Part shown: positions 19,501-26,981 of the stretch, piece after piece | Layout: each line of letters begins with the position of its first letter | How positions within the stretch are numbered: the stretch's first letter is position 1 | Program-made: the position numbers and the translations under genes | Notes under the pieces: generated by a model | What the model was told of the DNA's origin: nothing | Seen by the model: only the letters and a program-made list of their open reading frames with translations | Database searches by the model: none | Source: SZUA-547 sp963669315 | Lineage (GTDB): Bacteria; Pseudomonadota; Alphaproteobacteria; Rhodobacterales; Rhodobacteraceae | Length of the DNA: 64,000 nt | Reading direction: 5' to 3' | Assembly: GCA_963669315.1 (NCBI GenBank) | Contig: OY770021.1 | Coordinates: forward strand, 2,232,001-2,296,000

Positions 19501-19967
19501 ACGGAGCCACCGATACGCTTACTGCGATTGAGAATATCATTGGTTCGGCCTTTGACGACACGCTGACGGGCGACGATGGCGTCAACCAGATCATAGGCGG
19601 TGGTGGGGATGACATTCTCGCTGGCTGGCTGAGCAGCGATGTGCTGACCGGCGGCGCAGGCTCGGACATCTTCGTGTTCGACGACGCAACTCTGGCGGAG
19701 GCGGCCAGCGACATTATCAGCGACTACGCACTCGGCTCGGACATTATCGACCTGACTGGCATATCGCTGACCATTGGTCCCGGCGGCCAGATATCCGACT
19801 ACGTCTCGCTGGAGACCTCCAGCGCGGCCCAGCTTCTCATTGATGCGAACGGGGATGGCGCGGACGCGGTGGCCATCGCGACATTCACGAGCGACGTCGT
19901 CGCGGTGATGGTGATGTATGACGAGGTAGGCGGCGGCGCGAGCCAAACCGCGACAATTGTGGTCTGA
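13533..19967 (+). CDS. giant RTX-type secreted repeat protein (2144 residues)
   Basis: An acidic, cysteine-poor protein with no N-terminal signal peptide, as expected for type I secretion. Residues 1-177 form a unique N-terminal head with a Pro-rich linker (LPPPPPDS). Residues about 178-1229 are four full and one partial copy of a 228-residue unit built from Ig/cadherin-like segments of the VCBS/T1SS-repeat kind (YSWSYALSGA, VSFDYRITDGDGDPSTATV). Residues about 1230-1990 are diverged repeats and a unique region. RTX calcium-binding nonapeptides follow (GSAFDDTLTGDD, GGAGSDIFVFDD, about 2000-2050), with a C-terminal type I secretion tail. Probable surface adhesin or biofilm protein. No type I exporter genes are in the window. 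Confidence 0.85.
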   Translation: MVEQSTKSAPKIDWRLSDELRIAQALEGGRHGDAVRIDARDADWVELPSGADISAPNIVGADLHFIQTDGSVLILEGGASTGASILVDGVAIPLRDFVLAANEGEADREIAPAAPPSSGAVKSSGGKFAPIDAGELAETPALSDLLDPTALIFVSPEDVDRSEIPEAKDSTLPPPPPDSTPSVTVDPGEVNEAALDDDGSSPTLDTETDTGAITIDAGGDDLAASGGLTIDGVDVTTGGQVSGTYGLLDVIVDGGTYSWSYALSGATQDHPDPTSVGTSEGISESFTVIVLDDDGSSASDTLVVEVLDDGPEAMDDSATQTVEDQAVTVTVTVNDVTGADLVDLATDVEAVSGTLTGSGSLSYDGSGSFIYTPASGETGTVSFDYRITDGDGDPSTATVTIGLLADSTPSVTVDPGEVNEAALDDDGSSPTLDTETDTGAITIDAGGDDLAASGGLTIDGVDVTTGGQVSGTYGLLDVIVDGGTYSWSYALSGATQDHPDPASVGTSEGISESFTVIVLDDDGSSASDTLVVEVLDDGPEAMDDSATQTVEDQAVTVTVTVNDVTGADLVDLATDVEAVSGTLTGSGSLSYDGSGSFIYTPASGETGTVSFDYRITDGDGDPSTATVTIGLLADSTPSVTVDPGEVNEAALDDDGSSPTLDTETDTGAITIDAGGDDLAASGGLTIDGVDVTTGGQVSGTYGLLDVIVDGGTYSWSYALSGATQDHPDPASVGTSEGISESFTVIVLDDDGSSASDTLVVEVLDDGPEAMDDSATQTVEDQAVTVTVTVNDVTGADLVDLATDVEAVSGTLTGSGSLSYDGSGSFIYTPASGETGTVSFDYRITDGDGDPSTATVTIGLLADSTPSVTVDPGEVNEAALDDDGSSPTLDTETDTGAITIDAGGDDLAASGGLTIDGVDVTTGGQVSGTYGLLDVIVDGGTYSWSYALSGATQDHPDPASVGTSEGISESFTVIVLDDDGSSASDTLVVEVLDDGPEAMDDSATQTVEDQAVTVTVTVNDVTGADLVDLATDVEAVSGTLTGSGSLSYDGSGSFIYTPASGETGTVSFDYRITDGDGDPSTATVTIGLLADSTPSVTVDPGEVNEAALDDDGSSPTLDTETDTGAITIDAGGDDLAASGGLTIDGVDVTTGGQVSGTYGLLDVIVDGGTYSWSYALSGATQDHPDPASVGTSEGISESFTVIVLDDDGSSASDTLVVEVLDDGPEAMDDSDSIAGGEFGPATGNVITGIDSGVVTDSNTTDGGEDVKGADDARVTMVSFDTGTGTTTIAIDVDGETIAGAFGALTIASDGFYSYTRSADTPGDVSDVFTYTLTDGDGDPDTADLTISIGNATPTIVADDGLAAESAINDVGTSPDSNSEFSTGRIRFTSADGVRTLRVEGETIYDASNGAVVTSITSALGVLLITGIDLNAGEIDYTYVLTGAGDHSGGTSVVDMFNVEITDRDDDTASDSLTIDVSDDAPLIFNPTNMAFSNTGEQTATAPLNTIIGTDGLSAAGPIVFSGGADGDPLIGLVDGATQTLTAEARDILLEGFGTSQLRAYFEGFSGLERTVFTATIDPETDSYTIDWESPIDTRATGSFVEFPPGNNAWLGINGYPSDEFIDIEENPPDDLMNEFTDLLLTPIGGDTLNSDNDDIGVGNQQVSPGQGIRIDYVFNLQRDDGLDEKDPEGYLFTDHSLAGVVSFTIIEIQGNKDQFASVRLTTYLDGDGDKDLSEDIVPIDVDSIVIVPSPTAARAADPEIVDMGDGTVVVTGLIGLDQVFFAANDDFDAIGMVNAAEEIIPGSDPEEEFGGSAFGLGAFGFGGADAEVLFALEATATDGDGDSVVGVIDVFISPEGELIFGGTEADVLAATSEADEFIGLGGINLVSYADAVSTDGVSAGLIANLLDPSFNTGSASGDFYSSIEGLIGSAFDDFLRGDIDDNILEGLAGVDYIDGNLGSDFVSYAMVGAGAGSTQGVTVDLGAGETSEDGYGATDTLTAIENIIGSAFDDTLTGDDGVNQIIGGGGDDILAGWLSSDVLTGGAGSDIFVFDDATLAEAASDIISDYALGSDIIDLTGISLTIGPGGQISDYVSLETSSAAQLLIDANGDGADAVAIATFTSDVVAVMVMYDEVGGGASQTATIVV
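14064..17220 (+). repeat. 684-bp tandem repeat, four full copies plus 421 bp
   Basis: Units start at 14064, 14748, 15432, 16116 and 16800; the last ends at 17220. By eye the copies are identical at the nucleotide level apart from one A/G difference in unit 1 (ACC against GCC, Thr to Ala, about 14352). Each unit is exactly 228 codons, so gain or loss of units keeps the frame. Such identity implies very recent expansion or ongoing gene conversion. Confidence 0.95.
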
Positions 19968-20206
19968 TGACTGCATTGGGTCTGGGCCAGCATTTCCCTG
20001 CGCAGTCGGCGAAGGTCCAGAGTTTGCGGTGAGTTGGCGTTCAAAGGCCTATGCACTTGGGCGGCTTTGGGCTCGAGGACGAAGCCGCTGCCGCGGCAGG
20101 GGCGCTTGTGGCCGCCGTACTTCATTGATCAGAACGCCGTGCATTTGGGAATTGGCGGACCTGCCTGACGATTGGGGCCTTCTCAATCGACAGACAGGAG
20201 GCTTCC
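19968..20206. other. no gene seen; probable left non-coding part of the IS91-like element
   Basis: Between the RTX stop and the recombinase start I see no convincing gene. A minus-strand frame entering from about 20125 is open but unrecognised. The strong AGGAGG ribosome site at 20195-20201 serves the recombinase. The left end of the IS91-like element is probably here, but I cannot place it. Confidence 0.4.
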
Positions 20207-21094
20207 ATGACAGAGGAGAGGACCACGCCGCTGCGCGCTCGGATGATCGAGGATATGCGCATTCGGGGACTTGGGGCCAAATCCCAGCAGGCGCACATCC
20301 GGGCGGTCAAGGATTTCGCGGCGTTTCTGGGTCGCTCGCCGGATACGGCGGCGCCGGAAGAGCTTCGCGCGTACCAGCTTCACATGACGGATGCCGAGGT
20401 GACGCCCTCGGTCTACAACAGGCGCATCACCGCGCTGCGCTTCTTTTTCTCGATGACCGGCGGGCGGGAAGAGATGAAGCGGTACATGCAATTCCGCACT
20501 CAGCCGCGCAAACTGCCCGCAGTGCTCAGCGCCGAGGAAGTCTCCGACCTGCTGATGGCCGCGCCCGGTCCCGGGCTCAAGTACCGCGCGGCGCTCAGCA
20601 TTTCCTATGGCGCCGGGCTTCGGGCCTCCGAGGTCTGCAATCTCACGATCGGCGACATCGACAGCGACCGGATGCTGATCCATGTCGTGCAGGGCAAGGG
20701 TCGGAAAGACCGCAAGGTGATGTTGTCGGCCGGGCTGCTCGATCTTTTACGTGAGTATTGGCTGGAGGCGCGGCCAGAAGGCTGGCTGTTTCCCGGCAAG
20801 CCGAAGATCAACCCGATTTCGCCACGACAGCTCAACCGGGCCTTCACATCGGCCAAGCGCATGGCCGGGATCAACAAGCCCGCAACGCTGCACACCCTGC
20901 GGCACAGCTTCGCCACCCATCTGCTGGAGGCGGGGACGGATGTGCGGGTGATCCAGGTGCTCCTCGGTCACGCCAAGCTGACGACCACCGCCCAGTACAC
21001 CAAAGTCGCCACCGGGATGATCCGGGACACCACCAGCCCGTTCGAGGCGCTCAAGCAATTGAACTTGCAGACCCGCAAGACCCGGCCGGGTTAA
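20207..21094 (+). CDS. tyrosine recombinase (phage integrase family) of the IS91-like element
   Basis: A 295-residue XerC/D-like protein. The N-terminal SAM-like core-binding domain spans about residues 5-90 (MIEDMRIRGLGAKSQQAHI). The catalytic domain shows box I Arg in YGAGLRASEVCNL, Lys in VQGKGRKDRKVML, HTLRHSFATHLLEAGTDVR with His-x-x-Arg, LLGHAKLTTTAQYTK and the nucleophilic Tyr in that last motif. All catalytic residues are visible, so it should be active. ATG 20207 has AGGAGG five bases upstream. It probably assists resolution or integration of the element. Confidence 0.85.
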   Translation: MTEERTTPLRARMIEDMRIRGLGAKSQQAHIRAVKDFAAFLGRSPDTAAPEELRAYQLHMTDAEVTPSVYNRRITALRFFFSMTGGREEMKRYMQFRTQPRKLPAVLSAEEVSDLLMAAPGPGLKYRAALSISYGAGLRASEVCNLTIGDIDSDRMLIHVVQGKGRKDRKVMLSAGLLDLLREYWLEARPEGWLFPGKPKINPISPRQLNRAFTSAKRMAGINKPATLHTLRHSFATHLLEAGTDVRVIQVLLGHAKLTTTAQYTKVATGMIRDTTSPFEALKQLNLQTRKTRPG

Positions 21095-21104
21095 GGCGCG
21101 GGCT

Positions 21105-22304
21105 TTGCCCCGCCCTAGACTGGAGATTGCCGACATATTCCGAAGACACGGCCCCGCATGGCGGCGGGCCAATGCCGGGCATGTCAGCCTCTCCCAGCTC
21201 AAGGTGATGTCCGCCATCGAAGCCTGCCGGACCGAAGCGCTCGGCGGCCATGTGGCGGCGTGCGCCAAGTGTGATCACCAGCATGTCGCTTACAACAGTT
21301 GCAAGAACCGACACTGCCCGAAGTGTCAGGGCCCCGCGGCGCGCGACTGGATGGCGGCGCGCGCCGAAGACCTGCTCCCGGTCGAGTATTTCCATGTCGT
21401 CTTTACCCTGCCAGCCGAGATCGCGCGGATCGCCTACTGGAACAAGCGGGCGGCATACGGCCTGTTGTTCCGCGCTTCTGCCGAGACCGTGATGACCATC
21501 GCCGCCGATCCCAGGCGCCTCGGCGCCCGCATCGGACTGACCAGCGTGTTGCACACCTGGGGCTCGGCGCTGACCCACCATCCCCACATCCACATGATCG
21601 TCTCGGGCGGCGGCCTCTCGCCGGATGGTTCTCGCTGGATCGCTTGCCGCCCGGGCTTCTTCCTGCATGTCCGGGTGCTGGCGCGTCTGTTCCGGCGCCT
21701 GTTCATTGACGGGCTGCTGGCGCTTCACCGCGCAGGTGAGCTGGCCTTCTTCGGCGACATGGCTGCGCTGGCGGAAACCCAGGCGTTCGCCGCCTGGCTG
21801 GCCCCGTTCCGCAAGACCGAGTGGGTGGTCTACGCCAAACCGCCCTTTGGCGGCCCCGAGGCGGTGCTCGCCTATCTCAGCCGCTATACCCACCGCGTCG
21901 CCATCTCCAACGCGCGCCTCGTCAGCGCGGACGCCGAGACCGTCGCGTTTCGCTGGAAGGATTACCGGATCAAGCGCGGCGACCGGATGAAGATCATGCG
22001 GCTGGCCACGCCCGAGTTCATTCGCCGGTTCCTCATGCATGTCCTGCCCGACGGTTTCCACCGCATCCGGCACTACGGCCTACTGGCCTCCGCACAGCGC
22101 AAGGCCAATATCGCCAAGGCCCGGGTCATGCTCGGGACGCCTCGCTCCGAGCAGGCTGGAGAGCTCGCATCAGAGGCCGAGACGATCCCGCTCACCCTGC
22201 GCGAACCCTGTCCCTGCTGCGGCGGCGCCATGCGCATCATCGAGACCTTCAAACGCGGCGAGATCCCCCGATCCCGCGCCCCGCCAAGGAAACAGGCCGC
22301 ATGA
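21105..22304 (+). CDS. IS91-family transposase (HUH, Y1 type)
   Basis: The 399-residue protein starts with a zinc-binding domain (CAKCDHQHVAYNSCKNRHCPKC, residues about 53-74). The HUH metal motif of rolling-circle nucleases follows in LTHHPHIHMIVSGGG (about 160), and the catalytic Tyr lies in YLSRYTHRVAISN (about 265). A C-terminal CPCCGG adds a second metal site. The start appears to be TTG 21105, close behind the recombinase stop. Full length, no lesion visible. Confidence 0.85.
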   Translation: MPRPRLEIADIFRRHGPAWRRANAGHVSLSQLKVMSAIEACRTEALGGHVAACAKCDHQHVAYNSCKNRHCPKCQGPAARDWMAARAEDLLPVEYFHVVFTLPAEIARIAYWNKRAAYGLLFRASAETVMTIAADPRRLGARIGLTSVLHTWGSALTHHPHIHMIVSGGGLSPDGSRWIACRPGFFLHVRVLARLFRRLFIDGLLALHRAGELAFFGDMAALAETQAFAAWLAPFRKTEWVVYAKPPFGGPEAVLAYLSRYTHRVAISNARLVSADAETVAFRWKDYRIKRGDRMKIMRLATPEFIRRFLMHVLPDGFHRIRHYGLLASAQRKANIAKARVMLGTPRSEQAGELASEAETIPLTLREPCPCCGGAMRIIETFKRGEIPRSRAPPRKQAA

Positions 22305-23039
22305 CAAAAGGCCCGTTCACCCAATCCATCGCAGTCGGTTGTCTCAGACACACCGGCCAAGCCCCCTTGCGCGCAGCGATCCGACAAGTCGCACAAAAGC
22401 TGCAAAACGGCTGCGACCCGGGGCGAGTCCACGGCAAACACGCAAGTGGAACATCGAAACGGCCGTCTTCAACCCTCTCGGCGATGCCTCCGCAAAAGCC
22501 TCCGCTCCAACCGCCAGCGCGCTTTCCCCATAGACAACGCACACTCCCCGCGGCTTCCTCCCTGAGAGATTTTCCAACGCGGGCCACGGTCGAGGCCAGC
22601 CGAAAAGCAGCACACTGGCCCGCATCAGAAAATCTTCATCTTTCATCTTGGCGGTCGTTCGTGCGGCGCGGATAGCTCCCTGGCATCAGATCGATAGAAG
22701 AAAGCCCGGACATTCGGTGATCGGAAGCCGCCGTCAGACGACTTGGGGCGGAACAACCGCAACGAGCCCAAAGGCGACGAGCCTAGTTTCGGAGTTGTGC
22801 TAGCGCAGCATTCAGGCTGCAAACTCTGACCGTTCGGGCATGCTGCGTCGCACAGAGAAGAGCCGGCTTTCGCTGCGGCGGCGCCGTGGTTGTCGGCGGG
22901 AACTCTGCGTTGTGCACCATATTTTGTTCTAGAGTTCCTCAGCGCACACGCTCGTCACAACCCGCACGCTCCGTACACGGAATGGCGTCTCGCATTGAAG
23001 AGTTGGAGCTGACCAGTTCGCTCCACGCGACGGGGCAAT
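22305..23039. other. long non-coding stretch: probable IS91 3' region, then unassigned
   Basis: From 22305 to about 22680 the sequence is GC-rich without a credible gene and fits the origin-proximal end of an IS91-type element. From 22680 to 23039 I see scattered short frames only. The 22-base stretch around 22750 (GCAACGAGCCCAAAG) recurs near 30790, so small repeated debris is present. Confidence 0.4.
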
Positions 23040-23116
23040 CGCAATTTCGCAATATACATTGCAAATACAATAGGTCATGCAGTAAATAGTGCAGCAGCAA
23101 TTGGGGGTTCGATTCG
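23040..23116 (+). promoter_or_regulatory. AT-rich control region of the RpiR-transporter operon
   Basis: An AT-rich window with repeated half-sites, GCAATTTCGCAA, ATTGCAAATACAAT and AGTGCAGCAGCAAT, lies just upstream of the regulator start. TTGCAA-like elements recurring at about 15-20 base steps suggest an operator for the RpiR protein itself. The exact promoter could not be set. Confidence 0.35.
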
Positions 23117-23992
23117 GTGGTGGACGAAAACCGGCTTTCGTTTGGCGAATTCGTCGAGACCTTCGATGGGCGGTTGACGAACTCTGATCGCGCTTTGATC
23201 TCAGAGATCCTCCAGAATCCTGAGGATGCGATCTACCTTTCGAGCGCCGAGTTGGCGGGCCGCGCAGAGGTGCACGCTTCGACGGTCGTTCGATTGGCTC
23301 GAAAGCTAGGCTATGACGGCTTCCCCGCAATGCGGGACCACATTCGGTCCGACGCGCGGGAGCAGTTCGCAGAGAACGAGCGGAGCCAGCAACGTTTGGA
23401 CCGGATTGAGCAGGGCTCCAATCTGGATACTCTCGTGCAAAGTGAAATTGCCGCATTGTCAGCGTTGGTGAAATCTGTATCTCAAGCGCAAATCGACCAG
23501 GCGGCCGACGTCTTGGCGGAGGCCAGGTCGATATTAATCGTCGGCCGGGGCAGCGCTGCGCCATTGACCGCGCATCTGGACCGGCGACTGCGAAGAAACG
23601 GATTTCGTTCGTCGGTGGCGCTCAACCTGCAGCGCCGCGATCTGGCGGAGCACCTTATGTGCCTGAGCGCCGGGGATGCCGTCGTCGTATTCGCCTTCCA
23701 GACGCCGGTTTCTTTGCCATCAGGCTACGAAGCGCTGATCGAGCACATCAAAAATGTAGGCGCGCTCTCCATCGTCATCAGCGACTCGACCGGACCGACA
23801 TTGCGCCCGCGCCCGGACATTCTTTTAAGCGTCGCGCGTCCGGATGAGGGCTACATGCAATTGCGAACGGGTCCGATGGTGGTCACCGAGGCGCTCGCGA
23901 TGACATTGGCCCATAAGGATTCTGAGCTTGCGGTCGAAGGACTTGAAGCTCTTGAAATTCTCCGCGGCAATCTCAGCGAAGGTAAGGTTTGA
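23117..23992 (+). CDS. RpiR/MurR-family transcriptional regulator
   Basis: The 291-residue protein has an N-terminal HTH_6 domain (about residues 10-85, including AELAGRAEVHASTVVRLARK and LGYDGFPAMRDHIR) and a SIS domain (about 125-260, starting ILIVGRGSAAPLTAHLDRRL) that in this family binds phosphorylated sugars. GTG 23117 follows a GGGGG stretch. The stop (23992) is two bases before the permease ATG (23995), so it is the first gene of the transporter operon and most likely its local regulator, responding to the imported or derived phosphosugar. Confidence 0.85.
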   Translation: MVDENRLSFGEFVETFDGRLTNSDRALISEILQNPEDAIYLSSAELAGRAEVHASTVVRLARKLGYDGFPAMRDHIRSDAREQFAENERSQQRLDRIEQGSNLDTLVQSEIAALSALVKSVSQAQIDQAADVLAEARSILIVGRGSAAPLTAHLDRRLRRNGFRSSVALNLQRRDLAEHLMCLSAGDAVVVFAFQTPVSLPSGYEALIEHIKNVGALSIVISDSTGPTLRPRPDILLSVARPDEGYMQLRTGPMVVTEALAMTLAHKDSELAVEGLEALEILRGNLSEGKV

Positions 23993-23994
23993 GG

Positions 23995-25818
23995 ATGAGC
24001 GATGTGACCGCGTCCAACGCTGTACCAAACTTTGGCTGGCGACGACTTCTGGCTGATCCGGTCAATCTTTTGATGCTGTTGCTGCTGGTCGTTCTGGCCT
24101 ACCTGGTGCTTTGGCCGTTCCTCCAGCTTGCTTATGAGACCTTGACCTGGGGGCCGAGTGACCGACGCCTGTCGCGCGACGCGGTCCCCGGCGAGTACAC
24201 TTGGTTTCACTGGCTGCAGGCCACCACCGGCCCGCTTTCAGGCAAGATGCTCTATGGCCCGCTGATCAATACGATGGTCACAGGCGTCGCGGCGACTATT
24301 ATGGCGCTGATCGCCGGTGGGGTTCTCGCTTGGTGCGTGGTTCGCTCAGACATGCCGGGAAAGCGCTGGCTGCAGCCCGTCCTCACTTTGCCCTATATCG
24401 TTCCGTCTTTCGCCATTGCGCTTGCATGGGAAACAGTCTTTCGGAGCCCGAAGGTAGGTGGACAACCCGGGCTCTACGAAGCTTTTCTTGGCGCTGCGCC
24501 GCCGGAATGGCTGTCCTACGGCGCGATCCCGATATCCATAACCCTCGCGATCCACTATTTCCCGTTCGCTTATCTTCTGGTGTCAGGCGCTCTCGCCACC
24601 ATCGACAGCCAGATGGAGGAAAGCGCGCTGATCTCGGGCGCTGGGCGGCTGATGATCCTCCGCAGGATTACATTTCCCGTAGTGGCGCCGGCTTTCGCGG
24701 CGGCTTTCATCCTTACATTCGGAAAGACCATCGGACAGTTCGCGCTGCCCTTTTTGCTGGGCGCGCCGACGCAGTTTCACACTGTCGCAACGATGGTCTA
24801 CGCCAATCTTGCGTTGGGGCTCGACTCGCTCGCCTTCGTGCTCGCAATCGTTCTGATCGCGATGTCGCTGGCGGCGATCTGGATGTCGAACCGTTTCGTC
24901 GGCAAGAAATCCCGCCGTTTCGAAACCATCAGCGGAAAGGGATTTCGCAGCAGAGAGATCGCCCTCGGCGGCTGGCGCTGGCCTGTGTTTGGCGGCGTCG
25001 CGCTGTTCGGCTTCGTCGTCGGGATCCTGCCTTTGATACTGCTGGGCGTCCAGTCGGTCATGCTGATCGACGGTTTCTTTGGCCTGGAGAATCTGACGTC
25101 GCACTTCTGGATTGGAAAATCGGACCCCGACATTGCATCCGGCGAGCCGGGCGTGTTGTTCAACGACAATATTCTGGGCGCGACCTGGAATACGCTGAAG
25201 CTCGCTTTCATCTCTGCTGTGATCGCGTCGATTATCGGGCTGGTGATCGCCTATATCGTGGTGCGCAGATCGGACAATCCGCTGGCGAGAGCGTTGGACC
25301 AGATCTCGTTTATCCCGTTCCTTTTCCCGACAATCGCCTTTGGCGCGATGTATCTGTCCCTGTTTGCCGAGCCGGTGGGTCCGATCCCCGCGCTCTACGG
25401 CACGTTTGCGTTGCTCATCCTAATCTCGGTGGTCAGCCGCCTGCCCTACTCGGTCAAAACCGGGGTTACCGCCGTAACCCAAATCGGAAGAGAGCTGGAG
25501 GAAGCCGCTGAACTGGCCGGCGCTGGTTGGGGCATGCGGTTCAGGCGCATCGTAATGCCGCTCTGCAGCTCAGGAATCGTGTCGGGCATGATGGTCAGTT
25601 TTGTTGGTGTGATGCGAGAATTGTCGCTGATCATTCTGCTGATCACCCCATCGACCCGCGTTCTGATGACGGTCGGCTTTGGCTACGCCGAAGAGGGGCT
25701 CACCCAGCTTTCAAACGCTTTGGTTCTGATCGTGGCTGTCCTGACGATCATCGGCGAGTTGATCCTCTGGTGGATCGGGAAGGGCCGGATGGCCCGCCTG
25801 CGCGAAAAGCATTCCTGA
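23995..25818 (+). CDS. ABC transporter permease, fused double domain (FbpB/AfuB/ThiP type)
   Basis: The 607-residue inner-membrane protein contains two homologous permease halves, about twelve helices in all, as in FbpB and AfuB. Each half has the EAA loop that contacts the ATPase: EESALISGAGRLMILRRITF near residue 210 and EEAAELAGAGWGMRFRRIVM near 510. ATG 23995 overlaps the preceding gene region closely. The fused form is typical for iron, thiamine, phosphonate and hexose-phosphate importers. It works with the ATPase and binding protein just downstream. Confidence 0.85.
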   Translation: MSDVTASNAVPNFGWRRLLADPVNLLMLLLLVVLAYLVLWPFLQLAYETLTWGPSDRRLSRDAVPGEYTWFHWLQATTGPLSGKMLYGPLINTMVTGVAATIMALIAGGVLAWCVVRSDMPGKRWLQPVLTLPYIVPSFAIALAWETVFRSPKVGGQPGLYEAFLGAAPPEWLSYGAIPISITLAIHYFPFAYLLVSGALATIDSQMEESALISGAGRLMILRRITFPVVAPAFAAAFILTFGKTIGQFALPFLLGAPTQFHTVATMVYANLALGLDSLAFVLAIVLIAMSLAAIWMSNRFVGKKSRRFETISGKGFRSREIALGGWRWPVFGGVALFGFVVGILPLILLGVQSVMLIDGFFGLENLTSHFWIGKSDPDIASGEPGVLFNDNILGATWNTLKLAFISAVIASIIGLVIAYIVVRRSDNPLARALDQISFIPFLFPTIAFGAMYLSLFAEPVGPIPALYGTFALLILISVVSRLPYSVKTGVTAVTQIGRELEEAAELAGAGWGMRFRRIVMPLCSSGIVSGMMVSFVGVMRELSLIILLITPSTRVLMTVGFGYAEEGLTQLSNALVLIVAVLTIIGELILWWIGKGRMARLREKHS

Positions 25819-25832
25819 GGAGAAGTCGGATA

Positions 25833-26945
25833 ATGGCGAAGATTACAATTCGCAATTTGACCAAGCGATACGGCTCAGCAACCGCCTTGGACAATGTGTC
25901 CCTTGAGATCGACAGCGGCGAGTTTCTGGTGCTTCTTGGCCCGTCCGGTTGCGGCAAGACCACGCTGCTGCGATGCATCGCCGGTCTGGAAAAGCCGAAT
26001 GAGGGCGAAATTCTGATCGGCGAGGAGTTGGTCTTCTCGCACAAGCAAAAAATCATGACCCCACCCGGCAAGCGTAATCTTGGGATGGTGTTTCAAAGCT
26101 ACGCGCTTTGGCCGCATATGACGGTGCGGGACAATGTAAAGTTTGGGCTGGATGTTCTGAAGACACCCAAGCCGGCGAGCGAAGAGCGTCTGGATCAAGT
26201 GCTGGGCGATGTTGGGCTGGGCGAACTCGACGGACGCTACCCGTCAGAGCTTTCCGGCGGGCAACAGCAACGCGTCGCGTTGGCGCGGCTGCTGGCCACG
26301 CAGCCGCCCGTATTTCTGATGGATGAGCCGCTGTCGAATCTGGACGCCCGCCTTCGAATGGATATGCGGGTCGAGCTCAAGCGGTTTCAATCAGATACTG
26401 GCGCCACGACGGTTTATGTGACGCATGATCAGACCGAAGCGATGACCATGTCGACGCGCGTGGTCGTCATGAAGGATGGCCGCATACAGCAGGTTTCGCC
26501 GCCGGATTCGCTGTACCGGCATCCTGCAAATACCTTCGTCGCCGATTTCATAGGCATGCCGCGGATCAATCTGATCGCAATGCGTTCGGAGGAAGGGCGC
26601 GGAACGTCCTTCACAAATGGAGATATCCGAGCCGACCTTGGATGGGCGCCAGGCGTGCAGGACGCGGTCATCGGCGCAAGGCCCGAGGACGTATCGCTTT
26701 TGGCGGATCCTTCGACGCCGGGTGACGCGTGCGAAGTCACCGCTGTTTTGCCGAACGGGCCGGAGACAATCGTGCAGGTGACCCGCGGCGAGACCACGGT
26801 GATCGCCCGCGTGGGGCACGACGCTCAATTTACTGTGGGTCAAAAACTGAAGCTGACGTTCAAGCCGGAGTCTCTGAACGTCTACGACGCGACGACGGGC
26901 GCGCTCGTCTCGCCGAACAAAGTCAGGGTCGTCGAAGCCTGCTGA
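25833..26945 (+). CDS. ABC transporter ATP-binding protein (FbpC/PotA type)
   Basis: The 370-residue ATPase has Walker A GPSGCGKTTLLRC (about residue 36), Q-loop FQSYALWPHMTVRDN, signature LSGGQQQRVALARLL, Walker B VFLMDEPLSNLDARL and the switch His in YVTHDQTEAM. A TOBE-type C-terminal domain (about 280-370) often senses substrate or regulatory ligands. The upstream frame is open but ATG 25833 begins the conserved MAKITIRNLTKRYG and follows AGGAG. Third gene of the operon. Confidence 0.9.
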   Translation: MAKITIRNLTKRYGSATALDNVSLEIDSGEFLVLLGPSGCGKTTLLRCIAGLEKPNEGEILIGEELVFSHKQKIMTPPGKRNLGMVFQSYALWPHMTVRDNVKFGLDVLKTPKPASEERLDQVLGDVGLGELDGRYPSELSGGQQQRVALARLLATQPPVFLMDEPLSNLDARLRMDMRVELKRFQSDTGATTVYVTHDQTEAMTMSTRVVVMKDGRIQQVSPPDSLYRHPANTFVADFIGMPRINLIAMRSEEGRGTSFTNGDIRADLGWAPGVQDAVIGARPEDVSLLADPSTPGDACEVTAVLPNGPETIVQVTRGETTVIARVGHDAQFTVGQKLKLTFKPESLNVYDATTGALVSPNKVRVVEAC

Positions 26946-26981
26946 AAAGCACGCAGATCAATACGAAGAGGAGGACAAGAA

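Larger units (their letters stand above)
20207..22680 (+). mobile_element. IS91-like element with a tyrosine recombinase gene (ends approximate)
   Basis: A tyrosine recombinase and an IS91-type HUH transposase lie head to tail with 10 bases between them, followed by about 370 non-coding bases that may hold the rolling-circle origin. IS91-type elements lack inverted ends and do not duplicate their target, so the borders are not obvious from one copy. The element sits immediately behind the RTX gene. Confidence 0.65.
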
